NCBI RefSeq assembly: GCF_000969885.1
Contig: NZ_CP009501.1
Location: forward strand, 3,063,380 to 3,127,379
Origin: Methanosarcina thermophila TM-1
GTDB taxonomy: Archaea > Halobacteriota > Methanosarcinia > Methanosarcinales > Methanosarcinaceae
Direction of reading: 5' to 3'
DNA: 64,000 nt
The position numbers and the translations under genes are program-made. Shown here piece by piece: positions 16,807 through 26,245 of the stretch. The notes under the pieces were generated by a model. The model did not search any database. It was not told the DNA's origin and was given only the letters and a program-made list of their open reading frames with translations. Numbering within the stretch: position 1 is the stretch's first letter; each line of letters opens with the position of its first letter.

Positions 16807-19409
16807 ACAATCACAATAACCGCACCTCTGACTTCAAGCACATCGACCTCTCTGCCGCCAGAGATCACTTCTTTCCTTATCTCCACGGCTTCGGGTTCAA
16901 GTTCGATCGACTCGTCATTTACAATAACAGTTATTTTTCCGGATACCTTCTGGGCTTCAACAGCAGCAGGGTCTTCTGCCTTGAGAGCTTTCACGACAGC
17001 GCCTGCATCTTTTCTGAATCTCGGGCCCAGGATACCCATATTTGGTTTTACTTCCACTGGTACATATTCAAAGGAAGGAGCACCTTCCATCAACTCAACT
17101 TCCGAGTTCGTTGCACCTGCGATATCTCCTGTATCTATATCGACATTATAAATCTCAAGCTTTTTCAGAGGAGCATTAAGTGCCATTCCAAGCTCGGACT
17201 TGTACCTGCGGACCTCACCAGTTATATCCTTGATAAGCTCTCCAGCGGCTTCGGCTTCTTCGTTTATGAAGCTCTCATTGACTGCAGGCCAGGCCTGTGT
17301 ATGGACACTTTCATCGCTAAACCTGGAATAAAGTTCCTCCGCAAAGAAGGGTATAAATGGTGCCAGCAGAAGCGAAAGAGTCTTAATTGTCTGGTAGAGC
17401 ACATACTGCGCTGCTCTCCTGCCTTCAGGCTCACCGCCGTAAAGTCTGCCTTTTACGAGTTCCAGATAGTTATCGGCAAGGACTTCCCAGGCAAAACCTC
17501 TTATAGCCTTAAATGTGGAATCAAACTGGTATGCATCAAGCTCTTTTGTCGCAGTGTCCACAAGCTTGTTCAGCTTACTCAGAAGCCACCTGTCGATTGT
17601 ACGGAGGGAATCTGTTGGGAATTTCTCGGCATCTTCAGGTCCAAAGTCCTTCAGATGAGACATTGAGAATCTGTAGATACTCCACATCTTCTGAAGGAAG
17701 CGAGAAGCTGAGACCACATCCTTCCAGCGGAACATTATATCCGAGCCTGTTGAGCCGCCAACAGCACCCCACTGCCTGAAAGCATCGGCACTGTATTGTG
17801 AGACAACCTCTTCTGGGGAAATTATGTTTCCAAGGGACTTGCTCATTTTATGACCATCAGGCCCGAGCACCATGCCATTGATAACTATAGAATCCCAGGG
17901 CTTTTTCCCTTCAAGGGCAAGGCTCCGCAGGATCGTGTAAAAAGCCCAGGTTCTAATAATATCATGACCCTGGGGACGAATCTGTGCAGGCAGACGGAGT
18001 TCATGTTCGCTTTCCCAGCCCGTGACATGTAATGCCGTAATAGAGGAGTCCATCCAGGTGTCCAGCACATCGGTTTCAGGTTCAAATTCGGTTGAACCGC
18101 AGGCGCAGGCTTTCTTCGGGGCTGCTTCATTCGGGTCAATCGGGAGCCAGCTCTCTTCTGCAACCATTACTTCCCCACATGATTTACAGTACCAGATTGG
18201 GATTGGGGTTGCAAAGACTCTCTGCCTGGATATACACCAATCCCATTCCATAGTGCCTGTCCAGTTCTGGAGTCTGACTTTCATATACTCAGGATACCAT
18301 TTGATCTCATCTGCAGCTTTCAGGATGCCGTCATTGTCAATCTTTACGAACCACTGGGGCTCTGAAAGAATCTCGATGGGGGTGTCGCAGCGCCAGCAGA
18401 GCCCAACATTCTGCTCCAGAGGTTTCTGGTCATAAAGGAAACCTGCAGCTCTCAGGTCAGCAATGACAGCTTCCCTGCATTCTTCAATGCTCATACCTTC
18501 ATACTTGCCTGCTGCTTTTGTCATCCTGCCCTGCTTGTCGATTGCTTTTATAAGGGGCAGCTGGTATTTAACCCACCAGCGAACATCCTGTTTGTCTCCG
18601 AAAGTACAGATCATTACGGCACCTGTACCGAATTCAGGCTCAACATCCTCATCGGCAATTATGGTCACTTTCTGCCCAAAGATAGGTACTGTAATTTCCT
18701 GACCGACGTACTGTTTGTAACGTTCATCTTCGGGATTTACTGCAACTGCAACACAGGCTGCCATAAGTTCGGGTCTCGTGGTTGCAATGTCTACCTTGTC
18801 AAAATGGACAAAATTAAGCTTTGTTTGCCTTGATTCGTACTCAACTTCTGCAAAAGCAATGGCAGTTTCACAGCGGGGGCACCAGTTGACAGGGTGTTCT
18901 TCGTGATATATGTATCCATCATTGTACATCCTGACAAAAGATTTCTGTGTTTTTACAAAGTATGATGGATCCATGGTAACGAATTCGTTGCTCCAGTCGA
19001 CGGAAAAGCCAAGGCGTAGCATTGTTTTTCGCATCTTTTCGATATTTTCTGCGGTCAGTTCCCTGCACATCCTGCGGAACTCGGCACGTGGAACCTCATT
19101 TTTCGTTATACCGTGAATCTCTTCTACCTTGACTTCAGTTGGAAGACCATGGCAGTCCCAGCCCTGGGGGAACATCACATTGTACCCGCGCATACGTTTG
19201 TATCGGGCAATAAAGTCAATATAGCACCAGTTAAGCGCATTTCCGATATGAAAATTGCCTGTAGGATAGGGAGGTGGGGTGTCAATAATATACTGGGGGC
19301 GGGGGTCCTCTTCCCAGTTGAAATGGTACATGGAGAGGTTCCATTTCTCCATCCACTTTTCCTCAACCTCTTTTGCATTGTATTCTTTCGGGATTTCTGA
19401 TTCTGTCAT
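16800..19409 (-). CDS. valS: Valyl-tRNA synthetase
   Basis: An 869-residue class Ia synthetase charging tRNA-Val. The HIGH-type motif is HIGN (54-57, in [11 protein letters not shown]), and KMSKS lies near residues 521-525 ([10 protein letters not shown]). Between them is the CP1 editing domain, with zinc-like CPRCETA, CWRCDTP and CKSCGE pairs. The C-terminal part is the anticodon-binding helical domain ending in a short basic strand. Length is normal for archaea. A TATA-like ATTTAAATA about 65 bp upstream suggests its own promoter, and a perfect hairpin terminator ends it, so it is probably monocistronic. Confidence 0.96.
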   Translation of the reverse strand: MTESEIPKEYNAKEVEEKWMEKWNLSMYHFNWEEDPRPQYIIDTPPPYPTGNFHIGNALNWCYIDFIARYKRMRGYNVMFPQGWDCHGLPTEVKVEEIHGITKNEVPRAEFRRMCRELTAENIEKMRKTMLRLGFSVDWSNEFVTMDPSYFVKTQKSFVRMYNDGYIYHEEHPVNWCPRCETAIAFAEVEYESRQTKLNFVHFDKVDIATTRPELMAACVAVAVNPEDERYKQYVGQEITVPIFGQKVTIIADEDVEPEFGTGAVMICTFGDKQDVRWWVKYQLPLIKAIDKQGRMTKAAGKYEGMSIEECREAVIADLRAAGFLYDQKPLEQNVGLCWRCDTPIEILSEPQWFVKIDNDGILKAADEIKWYPEYMKVRLQNWTGTMEWDWCISRQRVFATPIPIWYCKSCGEVMVAEESWLPIDPNEAAPKKACACGSTEFEPETDVLDTWMDSSITALHVTGWESEHELRLPAQIRPQGHDIIRTWAFYTILRSLALEGKKPWDSIVINGMVLGPDGHKMSKSLGNIISPEEVVSQYSADAFRQWGAVGGSTGSDIMFRWKDVVSASRFLQKMWSIYRFSMSHLKDFGPEDAEKFPTDSLRTIDRWLLSKLNKLVDTATKELDAYQFDSTFKAIRGFAWEVLADNYLELVKGRLYGGEPEGRRAAQYVLYQTIKTLSLLLAPFIPFFAEELYSRFSDESVHTQAWPAVNESFINEEAEAAGELIKDITGEVRRYKSELGMALNAPLKKLEIYNVDIDTGDIAGATNSEVELMEGAPSFEYVPVEVKPNMGILGPRFRKDAGAVVKALKAEDPAAVEAQKVSGKITVIVNDESIELEPEAVEIRKEVISGGREVDVLEVRGAVIVIVR

Positions 19410-19465
19410 AAAGACACTCCATGAGTGGGGAATAGTGTAAGAATTTCTTGGGTTTTAGAGTGCTT

Positions 19466-19486
19466 GCGATTATTTAAATATATCTA
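19466..19486 (-). promoter_or_regulatory. valS TATA element
   Basis: On the minus strand ATATATTTAAATAATC lies about 65 bp before the valS start. A transcription start about 25 bp downstream would give a leader of roughly 35-40 nt. Confidence 0.4.
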
Positions 19487-20023
19487 GGTTTGTGCGAAGT
19501 GAAAATTTCTTACTATCCGGTAACAATTCGATATTTTCTGAAATATATATATTTGAGTTACCCTGATTGCATTTTTTCTATGAGAAATCAGTTTACAGAA
19601 AAAACATTTGTGACCAGTTTGATAACAATCTCACAGTTTTCAGCATATAGTAACCCTGTTAGAATATAGCAGTTTTCATGAAAATGTGAGAATTTAGAGT
19701 GGAAAATTAAAGGATAGAAATAACTACAATAAAATGTGTGAAGAGAATCTAGCCTGAATTCAGCTTAGATTCAACTTTGATCCGGTTTAATGAGGGATTT
19801 TTTTCTTCGTATAGGCTGGTTCTTTCTTCTTTCTACCATGTGTGCCTGTTATGCATATTTCCATGCCTTGTGGATCTGTATTGCATTAATTCCCAGGCTC
19901 TGAGGCGGATATATCGTTTTCTGGTGGTTTTTAAAAAGCAGAAAAACCCCATAAAAAGAAAAGGATTAAGCAAGCTTTTAAAATCTCACTATTTTCACGA
20001 AAACTGTTTACTTTTTTATACAG
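19487..20023. other. Intergenic region, no feature recognised
   Basis: About 540 bp upstream of valS and beyond the HAD gene. AT-rich. I see no RNA gene or frame with coding character. Confidence 0.5.
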
Positions 20024-20787
20024 TTAGTCCTTCAAACCGAAATGCTCCCAGGCTTCACTAATACGCATGGCTCGCATTCCCAATTTCCTTGCAGGCAATA
20101 TATCGTTTTCGTAAGAATCTCCAATAGACACGACACACGTGGGTTCGAGTTCAAGGTCCATCCTTTTAAGCGCAGTCATAAAAAGCCTGAGATCAGGTTT
20201 CTTGTATCCCACATCCGATGAGAAGATTACGAAATCGAAATAATCGTAAAGCCCGAGAAATCGAAGTTCCAGTTCGGAGAAAACTCTTTGCCCATTTGAG
20301 ACTATGCATTTGGGGATATTTATACAATGTTCAATCAGCTTAATGCTCTGGGGGAAAGGGCGGAGTTTTTTCATTGAGGCTGCTCTAAAAACCCTTGAAG
20401 TTTCTATTCCGAGGCTTTTTTCATCAATTCTCCAGATCGCATTTTCCTTGCAGATCTCGGCAAATATTTCTTCTACTCTGACTTCAGGATATATTTCCCT
20501 CGAATCCTCCATTTTTTCCCTGATTTTAAACATATAAGTGTCCCGCAATTTTTCTGGCTTTATTTTCACTCCCTGATAGGCAAGCCACTTGGTTACAATC
20601 TCATACGTTTCCAACCTGTGCTCATCAGTTTCGATATCTATGAGGGTCTGGTAGCAGTCAAAAATAACTCCTTTTGTCTGACAGCTTTCAAATGCCTCCT
20701 CTCCCTTCTCGGAAGAATGGCTCAGAGATGTGATTTTACCTTCGCTTTCTTCAGTTTCATAATTTCCCGGTATACTCTTTCCCCCAT
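20024..20787 (-). CDS. HAD-family hydrolase with disrupted or unusual 5' end
   Basis: A haloacid dehalogenase-fold phosphatase. Motif II is CIVSNG, motif III is the Lys of GYKKPD, and motif IV is SIGDSYENDI. The first ATG/GTG/TTG that opens the main frame is a TTG at 20614 (196 residues), which would omit motif I. The frame runs upstream without a stop to 20797 and there encodes motif I (VIFDCYQTL, near 20640-20665) preceded by a Ser/Glu-rich segment. An ATG at 20785-20787 is out of frame by one base in the run ATGGGGGAAAG: one extra G would give MGGKSIPGNYE in frame with motif I. So either a base is missing or a non-standard start is used. It follows a kinase-like gene, probably in one operon. 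Substrate unknown. Confidence 0.7.
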
Positions 20788-20820
20788 ATCTCTTTCACTT
20801 AAGCTTTATTTAATTGCGTT

Positions 20821-21768
20821 TTACATGTAATTAATTGCTTTTAAACACTCATGTGCTTCTTTAATTAAATAGTTTTTATAGTCGCCCTGATGGAGCCTTG
20901 CCGAACGGAGATGTCCTATACTCATGAAAAAAGGCAAAACTCTGGTAATATATTTAAAATGCTTTTCATCTATGCTATACTCCCAGAGAAAATTTCCTAT
21001 ATACGGTTCGGCTTTCCACCCACCTCCTTTATGCAGTTCAAACTCATTTTTAAGTTCTGCGGTAAGAATACCGAGATCTCTTACAGGATGTGCCTGGAAC
21101 CAGGAGCTCTCAAAATCGAGGGCATAAGGCTTGCCTTTGTGAAAAATATAATTTGAGGGAGTAGCATCCCTATGAACCATACAGCCATGCTCCCTGTTAA
21201 GTAGGGAACTGTACCACCATTTTCCAAGCAGTTTGTTAAAACTCTCTCTGGTATCATAATCCAGTTTCAGGTAATCCAGTACCTCATGAAAATTTCTGAA
21301 TTCGTTTTCCTTATTGTAGGAAGCCTTTGTGTTCTCATGGAGCTGCCTGAGCATGTGTGCAACTGCAGCAAGCTTCTCATAAAGTTTTTCTTCATGGTTG
21401 AAATACCAGGCAAGAGATTTCCCAGGTATGTGTTCGGTTACAAGAACGCAATTGAACTTTTTATTGACTGCAAGAGGCTTTGCAACGTTTATTACCGATG
21501 CAGCTTTTTTAAGATTCTGGTATTCGTTCATCATGCCATTATGGGGGTTATAATCTTTCAGCCGGCCGGTAGGTTCGGCAAAAAATTTTGCCATTACACT
21601 GAGATTTTCTCCAATGAACTCATATCTGCAGACGGTATGGGAAGAGTTGTACTTAAAAACGTTAACAGAACATTTTTTATTTTTGAGTCTATGCCCAATA
21701 ACCTCTTCAACAAGCCAGTCCCTGAAAGGATCCCCTGGGTTTAAAACATTAACATGGCGAGAAGCCAC
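20821..21768 (-). CDS. Aminoglycoside/choline kinase-like phosphotransferase
   Basis: A 315-residue protein-kinase-like (APH) fold. The catalytic loop HRDATPSN (HxDxxxxN type) is at about residue 205, and the metal-binding LDFES follows about 18 residues later. The N-terminal lobe carries a VMAKFF strand with the likely ATP-binding Lys and a VTEHIPGKSLAWY hinge. Such proteins phosphorylate small molecules, or lipid or sugar hydroxyls. It lies directly upstream of the HAD hydrolase on the same strand, so a kinase/phosphatase pair acting on one metabolite is an attractive but untested idea. Substrate unknown. Confidence 0.7.
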   Translation of the reverse strand: MASRHVNVLNPGDPFRDWLVEEVIGHRLKNKKCSVNVFKYNSSHTVCRYEFIGENLSVMAKFFAEPTGRLKDYNPHNGMMNEYQNLKKAASVINVAKPLAVNKKFNCVLVTEHIPGKSLAWYFNHEEKLYEKLAAVAHMLRQLHENTKASYNKENEFRNFHEVLDYLKLDYDTRESFNKLLGKWWYSSLLNREHGCMVHRDATPSNYIFHKGKPYALDFESSWFQAHPVRDLGILTAELKNEFELHKGGGWKAEPYIGNFLWEYSIDEKHFKYITRVLPFFMSIGHLRSARLHQGDYKNYLIKEAHECLKAINYM

Positions 21769-21957
21769 TTTAAATTACCCCCACTTTCCAGAAGTATTCC
21801 CACAGTTGTAACTTTTTTCCCTGCAGTATGTTCTCATCCCAAAGTTAATTTTTGTGATAAAACGGCTGCCAATTTTTTGTTTTGGTCTCATAACTGGCAA
21901 CATACTATAAGTTTGGATATATTATATTTTTATTGGTGTTTGATTGATGAGGTTTAT

Positions 21958-22617
21958 TTATCTCTCAAGTTCAGGTCCACCGACGTCAGCCGTGTTATTA
22001 TATCCCCTTTCCTCCCAGTATCCCCTGTAAGGCGAGTCACTCAACTCAATTCTTATTATCCATTTTGCCCATTTATATCCATATTTATCTTCGGCTACAA
22101 GCTGAAGAGGAAAACCCCTGTCCGGAGGCAGGGTTACATCGTTGAGCCTATATGCAAGGATTATATCATTTTCTAGCAGGTAATCTCTGTCAAGTGAAGT
22201 AGAATAGCCATCCGCGCAGTAAAAAATCGCGGTAGTTGCGTTCTCCATAGCCCCTGCCTCTTCAAAAAGGTCAGCTATCCTTACTCCTGTCCACTTTGCA
22301 GTAAAGCTCCAGCCTTCCACACAGTTCAGCTCCACAACTTTCGAAACCTGAGGCATTGCAGTTATTTCTTCATAAGTAAGATTTAGAGGCTTTTCCACCA
22401 GCCCGTTGACCTGCAGTCTGTAGCTCTCCCTGTCAATATATTGAGTCCCTTTAATGGCATTATTTCGTTGCTGTGCTATTGGAGTCAGTGATTTTCCTTC
22501 ATATGAGAGGTTTTCAGTTTCATTATCATAGGTTTCCGGTTCTTCTCTTTCCGAGATGCAACCAGAGGTAGTTAAAAGAATTATTAAAACGGTAATGAAT
22601 AAAGAAATTAATTTCAT
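21958..22617 (-). CDS. Molybdopterin-dependent oxidoreductase lipoprotein (sulfite oxidase/MsrP-like fold)
   Basis: About 219 residues starting at the second Met, because a lipoprotein signal (ISLFITVLIILLTTSGC) begins right there; the open frame extends 29 codons further upstream without signal character. The mature part matches the sulfite-oxidase molybdopterin domain: RLQVNGLVEKPLNLTYEEI, then VELNCVEGWSF with the Mo-ligand Cys, a WTGVRIADLF segment, a YSTSLDRDYLL region, and GFPLQLVAEDKYGYKWAKWI. It is shorter than MsrP and has no dimerisation domain. It would sit on the outer face of the membrane. Electron donor and substrate are unknown; no heme-binding membrane partner is adjacent. Confidence 0.8.
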   Translation of the reverse strand: MKLISLFITVLIILLTTSGCISEREEPETYDNETENLSYEGKSLTPIAQQRNNAIKGTQYIDRESYRLQVNGLVEKPLNLTYEEITAMPQVSKVVELNCVEGWSFTAKWTGVRIADLFEEAGAMENATTAIFYCADGYSTSLDRDYLLENDIILAYRLNDVTLPPDRGFPLQLVAEDKYGYKWAKWIIRIELSDSPYRGYWEERGYNNTADVGGPELER

Positions 22618-22900
22618 GTATTTGTTTTGCCCCCCCTCAGCCCTTTTCTCATTATAAAGCCATTTTATTGTCTTTTTATATGCTATTTTATTGTCTTCTT
22701 GCATGTTATTTTATTATATTCTAATTATTCTCGCTCAAAAATATGCACACAGCCTGAATAATGTTCTAAGAAGATAATGCAGGAATATTCTCAGGATAAG
22801 AAAAAACAGGTGGAGTAAAAATTAACAAAGGGGTAGATAAAGGGCAAATAAAGAAACAAATTGTAGATAAAATTAAAAGTATTGTAAAACCTGATGAATT

Positions 22901-24100
22901 TCAGGCTTCATAATACCCTATTTCTTCTTTTGTCAGGTAACAAGCAGGATCGTCTGCCCAGACATTGCCGTATACGGCTTCAGCCCGCACCCTGAAATTC
23001 CCATTGCAAACCTCTAACCATTTACACCGGGCACAGCGGTCGGCGTGAGCTTTTATCAGGGGTTTCCGGTTTTTGAGCCCTGCCATGAGTTCATCACTCA
23101 GATCATTCCAGATTTCACTGAATGGGCGTTCTCGCACGTTCCCAAAGGAGTAATGTCTCCAGAACTGGTCAGCATGCACCGAACCATCCCAAGAGACACA
23201 TCCTATACCTATTCCTGAAGAATTGCCCTGGTTCATTGAGAGAAGTTCAAATACCTCAGCCGCTCTTTCCGGGTTTTCTTTAAGGAGTTTCATATAAAGG
23301 TAGGGACCATCACAATGATTGTCAACGGTCAGGACTTCGGCAGGAAAACCTTTTTCGTGCAGGCTTCTTGTCCTCTCGAGTATGAGGTCTACAGCCTTCC
23401 TGGACTCTTCAAGGGAGAGATCTTCACTTATCATTTCCGAACCCCTGCCCGCATAAACCAGATGGTAAAAACATATTCTCGGAATTTTTTCTTTCTCAAG
23501 CAGGTCAAAGATTGCGGGAATATCTGCAACATTTTGTTTGTTAATTGTAAAACGCAAGCCCACTTTTATGCCTTCTTCTTGGCAATTATGAAGCCCTCTA
23601 AGAGCTGCGTCGAATGCTCCTTTCACTCCCCTGAATTTATCATTCGTTTCTCTTATGCCATCCAGGGAAACTCCCACGTAAGATAGCCCGACGCTCTTCA
23701 GTTTTTTTGCCATATCCCGGTTTATCAGTGTCCCGTTTGTAGAAATTACTGCCCTCATCCCTTTTTCACGGGCATAGGCTGCAAGTTCGGGCAGATCTTT
23801 TCTCAGGGTAGGTTCTCCCCCTGAAAAGAGGATTACCGGACTTCCAAATTGTGCAAGGTCATCGATAAGAGCTTTGCCTTCCTCGGTCGAAAGCTCATTT
23901 TGGAACTCGACGTCTTTTGCCTGGGCATAACAATGGACGCATTTCAGGTTGCAGCGGCGGGTCATATTCCAGACCACAACTGGCTTTTTATCTTTTGAAA
24001 ACTGTAGCAGGTGTGAGGGAAGCTTTTTTGATTCCCTTTCATAGCGAAGGGCATCAGAAGGTTCTACAGTCCCGCAGTAAAGTTTTGATATACCTATCAT
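22901..24100 (-). CDS. ahbC: Radical SAM heme biosynthesis protein, probably 12,18-didecarboxysiroheme deacetylase
   Basis: A 399-residue radical SAM enzyme. The cluster motif is RRCNLKCVHCYAQ (Cys50, 54, 57), followed by FSGGEPTLR and a SPASM-like C-terminal cysteine set (GIGCVSW, CARCKWLEVC, DPACYL). In the archaeal route to heme, AhbC removes the C12/C18 acetates of didecarboxysiroheme and the related AhbD converts Fe-coproporphyrin III to heme. I favour AhbC because the gene follows cobA and hemD, which lead to siroheme; AhbD cannot be excluded by eye. One base separates it from the hemD stop, with AAGGAT before its ATG. Confidence 0.8.
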   Translation of the reverse strand: MIGISKLYCGTVEPSDALRYERESKKLPSHLLQFSKDKKPVVVWNMTRRCNLKCVHCYAQAKDVEFQNELSTEEGKALIDDLAQFGSPVILFSGGEPTLRKDLPELAAYAREKGMRAVISTNGTLINRDMAKKLKSVGLSYVGVSLDGIRETNDKFRGVKGAFDAALRGLHNCQEEGIKVGLRFTINKQNVADIPAIFDLLEKEKIPRICFYHLVYAGRGSEMISEDLSLEESRKAVDLILERTRSLHEKGFPAEVLTVDNHCDGPYLYMKLLKENPERAAEVFELLSMNQGNSSGIGIGCVSWDGSVHADQFWRHYSFGNVRERPFSEIWNDLSDELMAGLKNRKPLIKAHADRCARCKWLEVCNGNFRVRAEAVYGNVWADDPACYLTKEEIGYYEA

Positions 24101-24101
24101 G

Positions 24102-24920
24102 TCAATCCTTCAAATTCTTGAGCTGGTTCTTTATAGCCTTTAGCAGGGCTTCAAAGGTGTATTCGTCAGGGATTACATTTGTATTAATCCCATATTTCTT
24201 CAGGGTTTTTCCTGTAGGCACGCCAATCGCTCCCACCACGGCTCTATTGAGAGTTTCTTTAATAGTTTCCTCGGATCCCAGCTCTTTAGCATGTTTCATA
24301 AAGCCTTTAACCATCATGGAGCTTGTAAAAGCAAAAGCGTCCACTTCCCCTGCAAGTGTGCGCTCAATCAGCTCTTTCTGAGCCTTTCCTTCAGGGATAC
24401 TGAGAGTGTACACGTGGGTCTCATAAACCGTAGCTCCACACTTTTCGAGCCCTTCTATTAAGACTTTAGCCCCAAAAGCACTCCTGGCAAGATCTACTGT
24501 TTTTCCTTTTATCTCAGGGCAGAGAGCTTCTACAATCCCTTCTGAGCTATAATCGGCTGGCAGGAAAGAATTGTCAACCCCTATTTTTGCAAGTTCCTTT
24601 TCTGTGTTGGGTCCGATTGCGATTATTCTGGATTTTTTAAGTGCATTGATAAATTTTTCTTTTTCTGCTTCGGAGAGCTTATCCAGGGTAAAGGTTACCC
24701 CGTTTGCACTGGTAAAAACCACGTAGTCAGACTTACCGGAAAGGACTCTCCGTACAAAAGGCTCAAATCCTTCATCTTTTATGCCTTCAAGCTTTATCAT
24801 AGGGGCATATAGCGGATTAAAGCCGTAATTCCTGGCAAGAGCCTCGGATTTTTCCCTGTAGCTTTCCGGCCTCATGATTGCAAGGACCGGTATTTTCGTC
24901 TTCTCCTGTTCTCCTGTCAT
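24102..24920 (-). CDS. hemD: Uroporphyrinogen-III synthase
   Basis: A 272-residue two-lobe protein converting hydroxymethylbilane to uroporphyrinogen III. The family is poorly conserved, but the layout fits: an initial MRPESYREKSEALARNYGF strand-helix, YVVFTSANGV, IIAIGPNTEKEL, and in the second lobe DAFAFTSSMMVKGF and AVVGAIGVPTGKTLKKYG. It lies 20 bp after cobA and one base before the radical SAM gene, giving a cobA-hemD-ahbC operon that supplies precorrin-2 for siroheme, heme, F430 or cobamides. Confidence 0.88.
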   Translation of the reverse strand: MTGEQEKTKIPVLAIMRPESYREKSEALARNYGFNPLYAPMIKLEGIKDEGFEPFVRRVLSGKSDYVVFTSANGVTFTLDKLSEAEKEKFINALKKSRIIAIGPNTEKELAKIGVDNSFLPADYSSEGIVEALCPEIKGKTVDLARSAFGAKVLIEGLEKCGATVYETHVYTLSIPEGKAQKELIERTLAGEVDAFAFTSSMMVKGFMKHAKELGSEETIKETLNRAVVGAIGVPTGKTLKKYGINTNVIPDEYTFEALLKAIKNQLKNLKD

Positions 24921-24940
24921 ATCGTAATCCCTTCGTACTC

Positions 24941-25708
24941 TTAAAACTCCGTCCCTGTACGCTGTTCCCCAAGGATTGCATGAAGCCTTACCACATCTCC
25001 TATGACCGTGATGGCAGGAGCCTTTACTTCACGTTCCTTCGCAAGTTCTGCGATATTTGCAAGAGTTCCAACAGTAACTCTCTGGTCGGGTCTGGTTCCT
25101 TTCTCTATGACCGCAACGGGTGTATTAGGATCCTTACCGTGCTTCATTAGCTCATTAGCGTTACGCTCGAGCATTTTCACGCCCATAAGGATTACAATTG
25201 TTCCTCCGAATTTTGCCAGGGTTTCCCAGTCAAGACAGCTCTCAGGCTTTGTTGGATCCTCATGCCCGGTTATGAAAGTGACCATTGATGTGCTTTCTCT
25301 ATGTGTTACCGGAATCCCAGCATAAGCAGGCACTGCAATTGCAGAGGTTATTCCTGGCACGACCTCAAACTCAATGCCTTCAGATACAAGTACCTCGGCT
25401 TCTTCTCCCCCTCTCCCAAAGACATAAGGATCGCCTCCTTTAAGCCTGACCACCATTTTTCCTTCTTTAGCCTTTTTCACAAGCAATTCATTAATCTCAG
25501 CCTGGGTCATGGTGTGGTTGCCGGCATATTTTCCGACATCAATCTTTTCCGCACTTGCCGGCATCGAATCCAGAATAGCTTTTCCGGGAAGCTGGTCGTA
25601 AATAATTACTTCAGCACTGTCTATCAGACGGCGGGCTTTCAGGGTAAGAAGCTCGGGGTCTCCTGGACCCGAACCTACGAGGTAAACTTTTCCGTATTTT
25701 CCTGACAT
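24941..25708 (-). CDS. cobA: Uroporphyrinogen-III C-methyltransferase (SUMT)
   Basis: A 255-residue SAM-dependent methyltransferase adding methyl groups at C2 and C7 of uroporphyrinogen III to give precorrin-2. The family signatures are present: VGSGPGDPELLTLKA at the N-terminus and VRLKGGDPYVFGRGGEEA near residue 83, then VVPGITSAIAVPAYAGIPVTHR. The length is that of a stand-alone SUMT without the CysG dehydrogenase/chelatase part. First gene of the cobA-hemD-ahbC operon, divergent from the GH13 gene. Confidence 0.95.
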   Translation of the reverse strand: MSGKYGKVYLVGSGPGDPELLTLKARRLIDSAEVIIYDQLPGKAILDSMPASAEKIDVGKYAGNHTMTQAEINELLVKKAKEGKMVVRLKGGDPYVFGRGGEEAEVLVSEGIEFEVVPGITSAIAVPAYAGIPVTHRESTSMVTFITGHEDPTKPESCLDWETLAKFGGTIVILMGVKMLERNANELMKHGKDPNTPVAVIEKGTRPDQRVTVGTLANIAELAKEREVKAPAITVIGDVVRLHAILGEQRTGTEF

Positions 25709-26245
25709 ATGGCGACGGTTCCTTTATCATTTTTGAATAGAAATGCGTAATCTGGAGAAGGTTAACGAGTTTTTAGAATATATAATATCCTGAAAATTGA
25801 GGCAGTGATTTCCTAAAAAGCCAGGAAAATTAATTTATTTTATTTTCATCCTAAGCATAGAAATATTCAGCTTTCCTTAACTTGAGAGCTCCAATCATCC
25901 TTATTTTCGCGAAAAAGATGCTAGAATTCGGAAAGTGAGGATTCAGAATCATTTTTTAGAATCTGAATTTCCAAAACTATATTGATCCTTGAATTTAATT
26001 TTACATTAAACATTCATTCACTTCTATATTAACAGTGATTCATTTTTATTAGCAGTGGTTTAGCTTTGTACTGAAAGAAAATTTAATTCCATATTCAATA
26101 TCTGTTTAATTATATTAAATATTCATTCTACATTAAACGGTTGTTATTTTTACTTCTTGAGGTTAGCCCTTCAAATTGAGTTTCAGGTGATAATAATACG
26201 CTTACTTTCAATAATTTTCCAGACCAGTGCGGAGTGTGAGTAACC
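25709..26245. other. Divergent intergenic region (cobA / GH13)
   Basis: About 540 bp, AT-rich, presumably holding both promoters. Short direct repeats of the ATTAAATATTCATTC type occur near 26000-26140. I see no coding frame. Confidence 0.5.
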
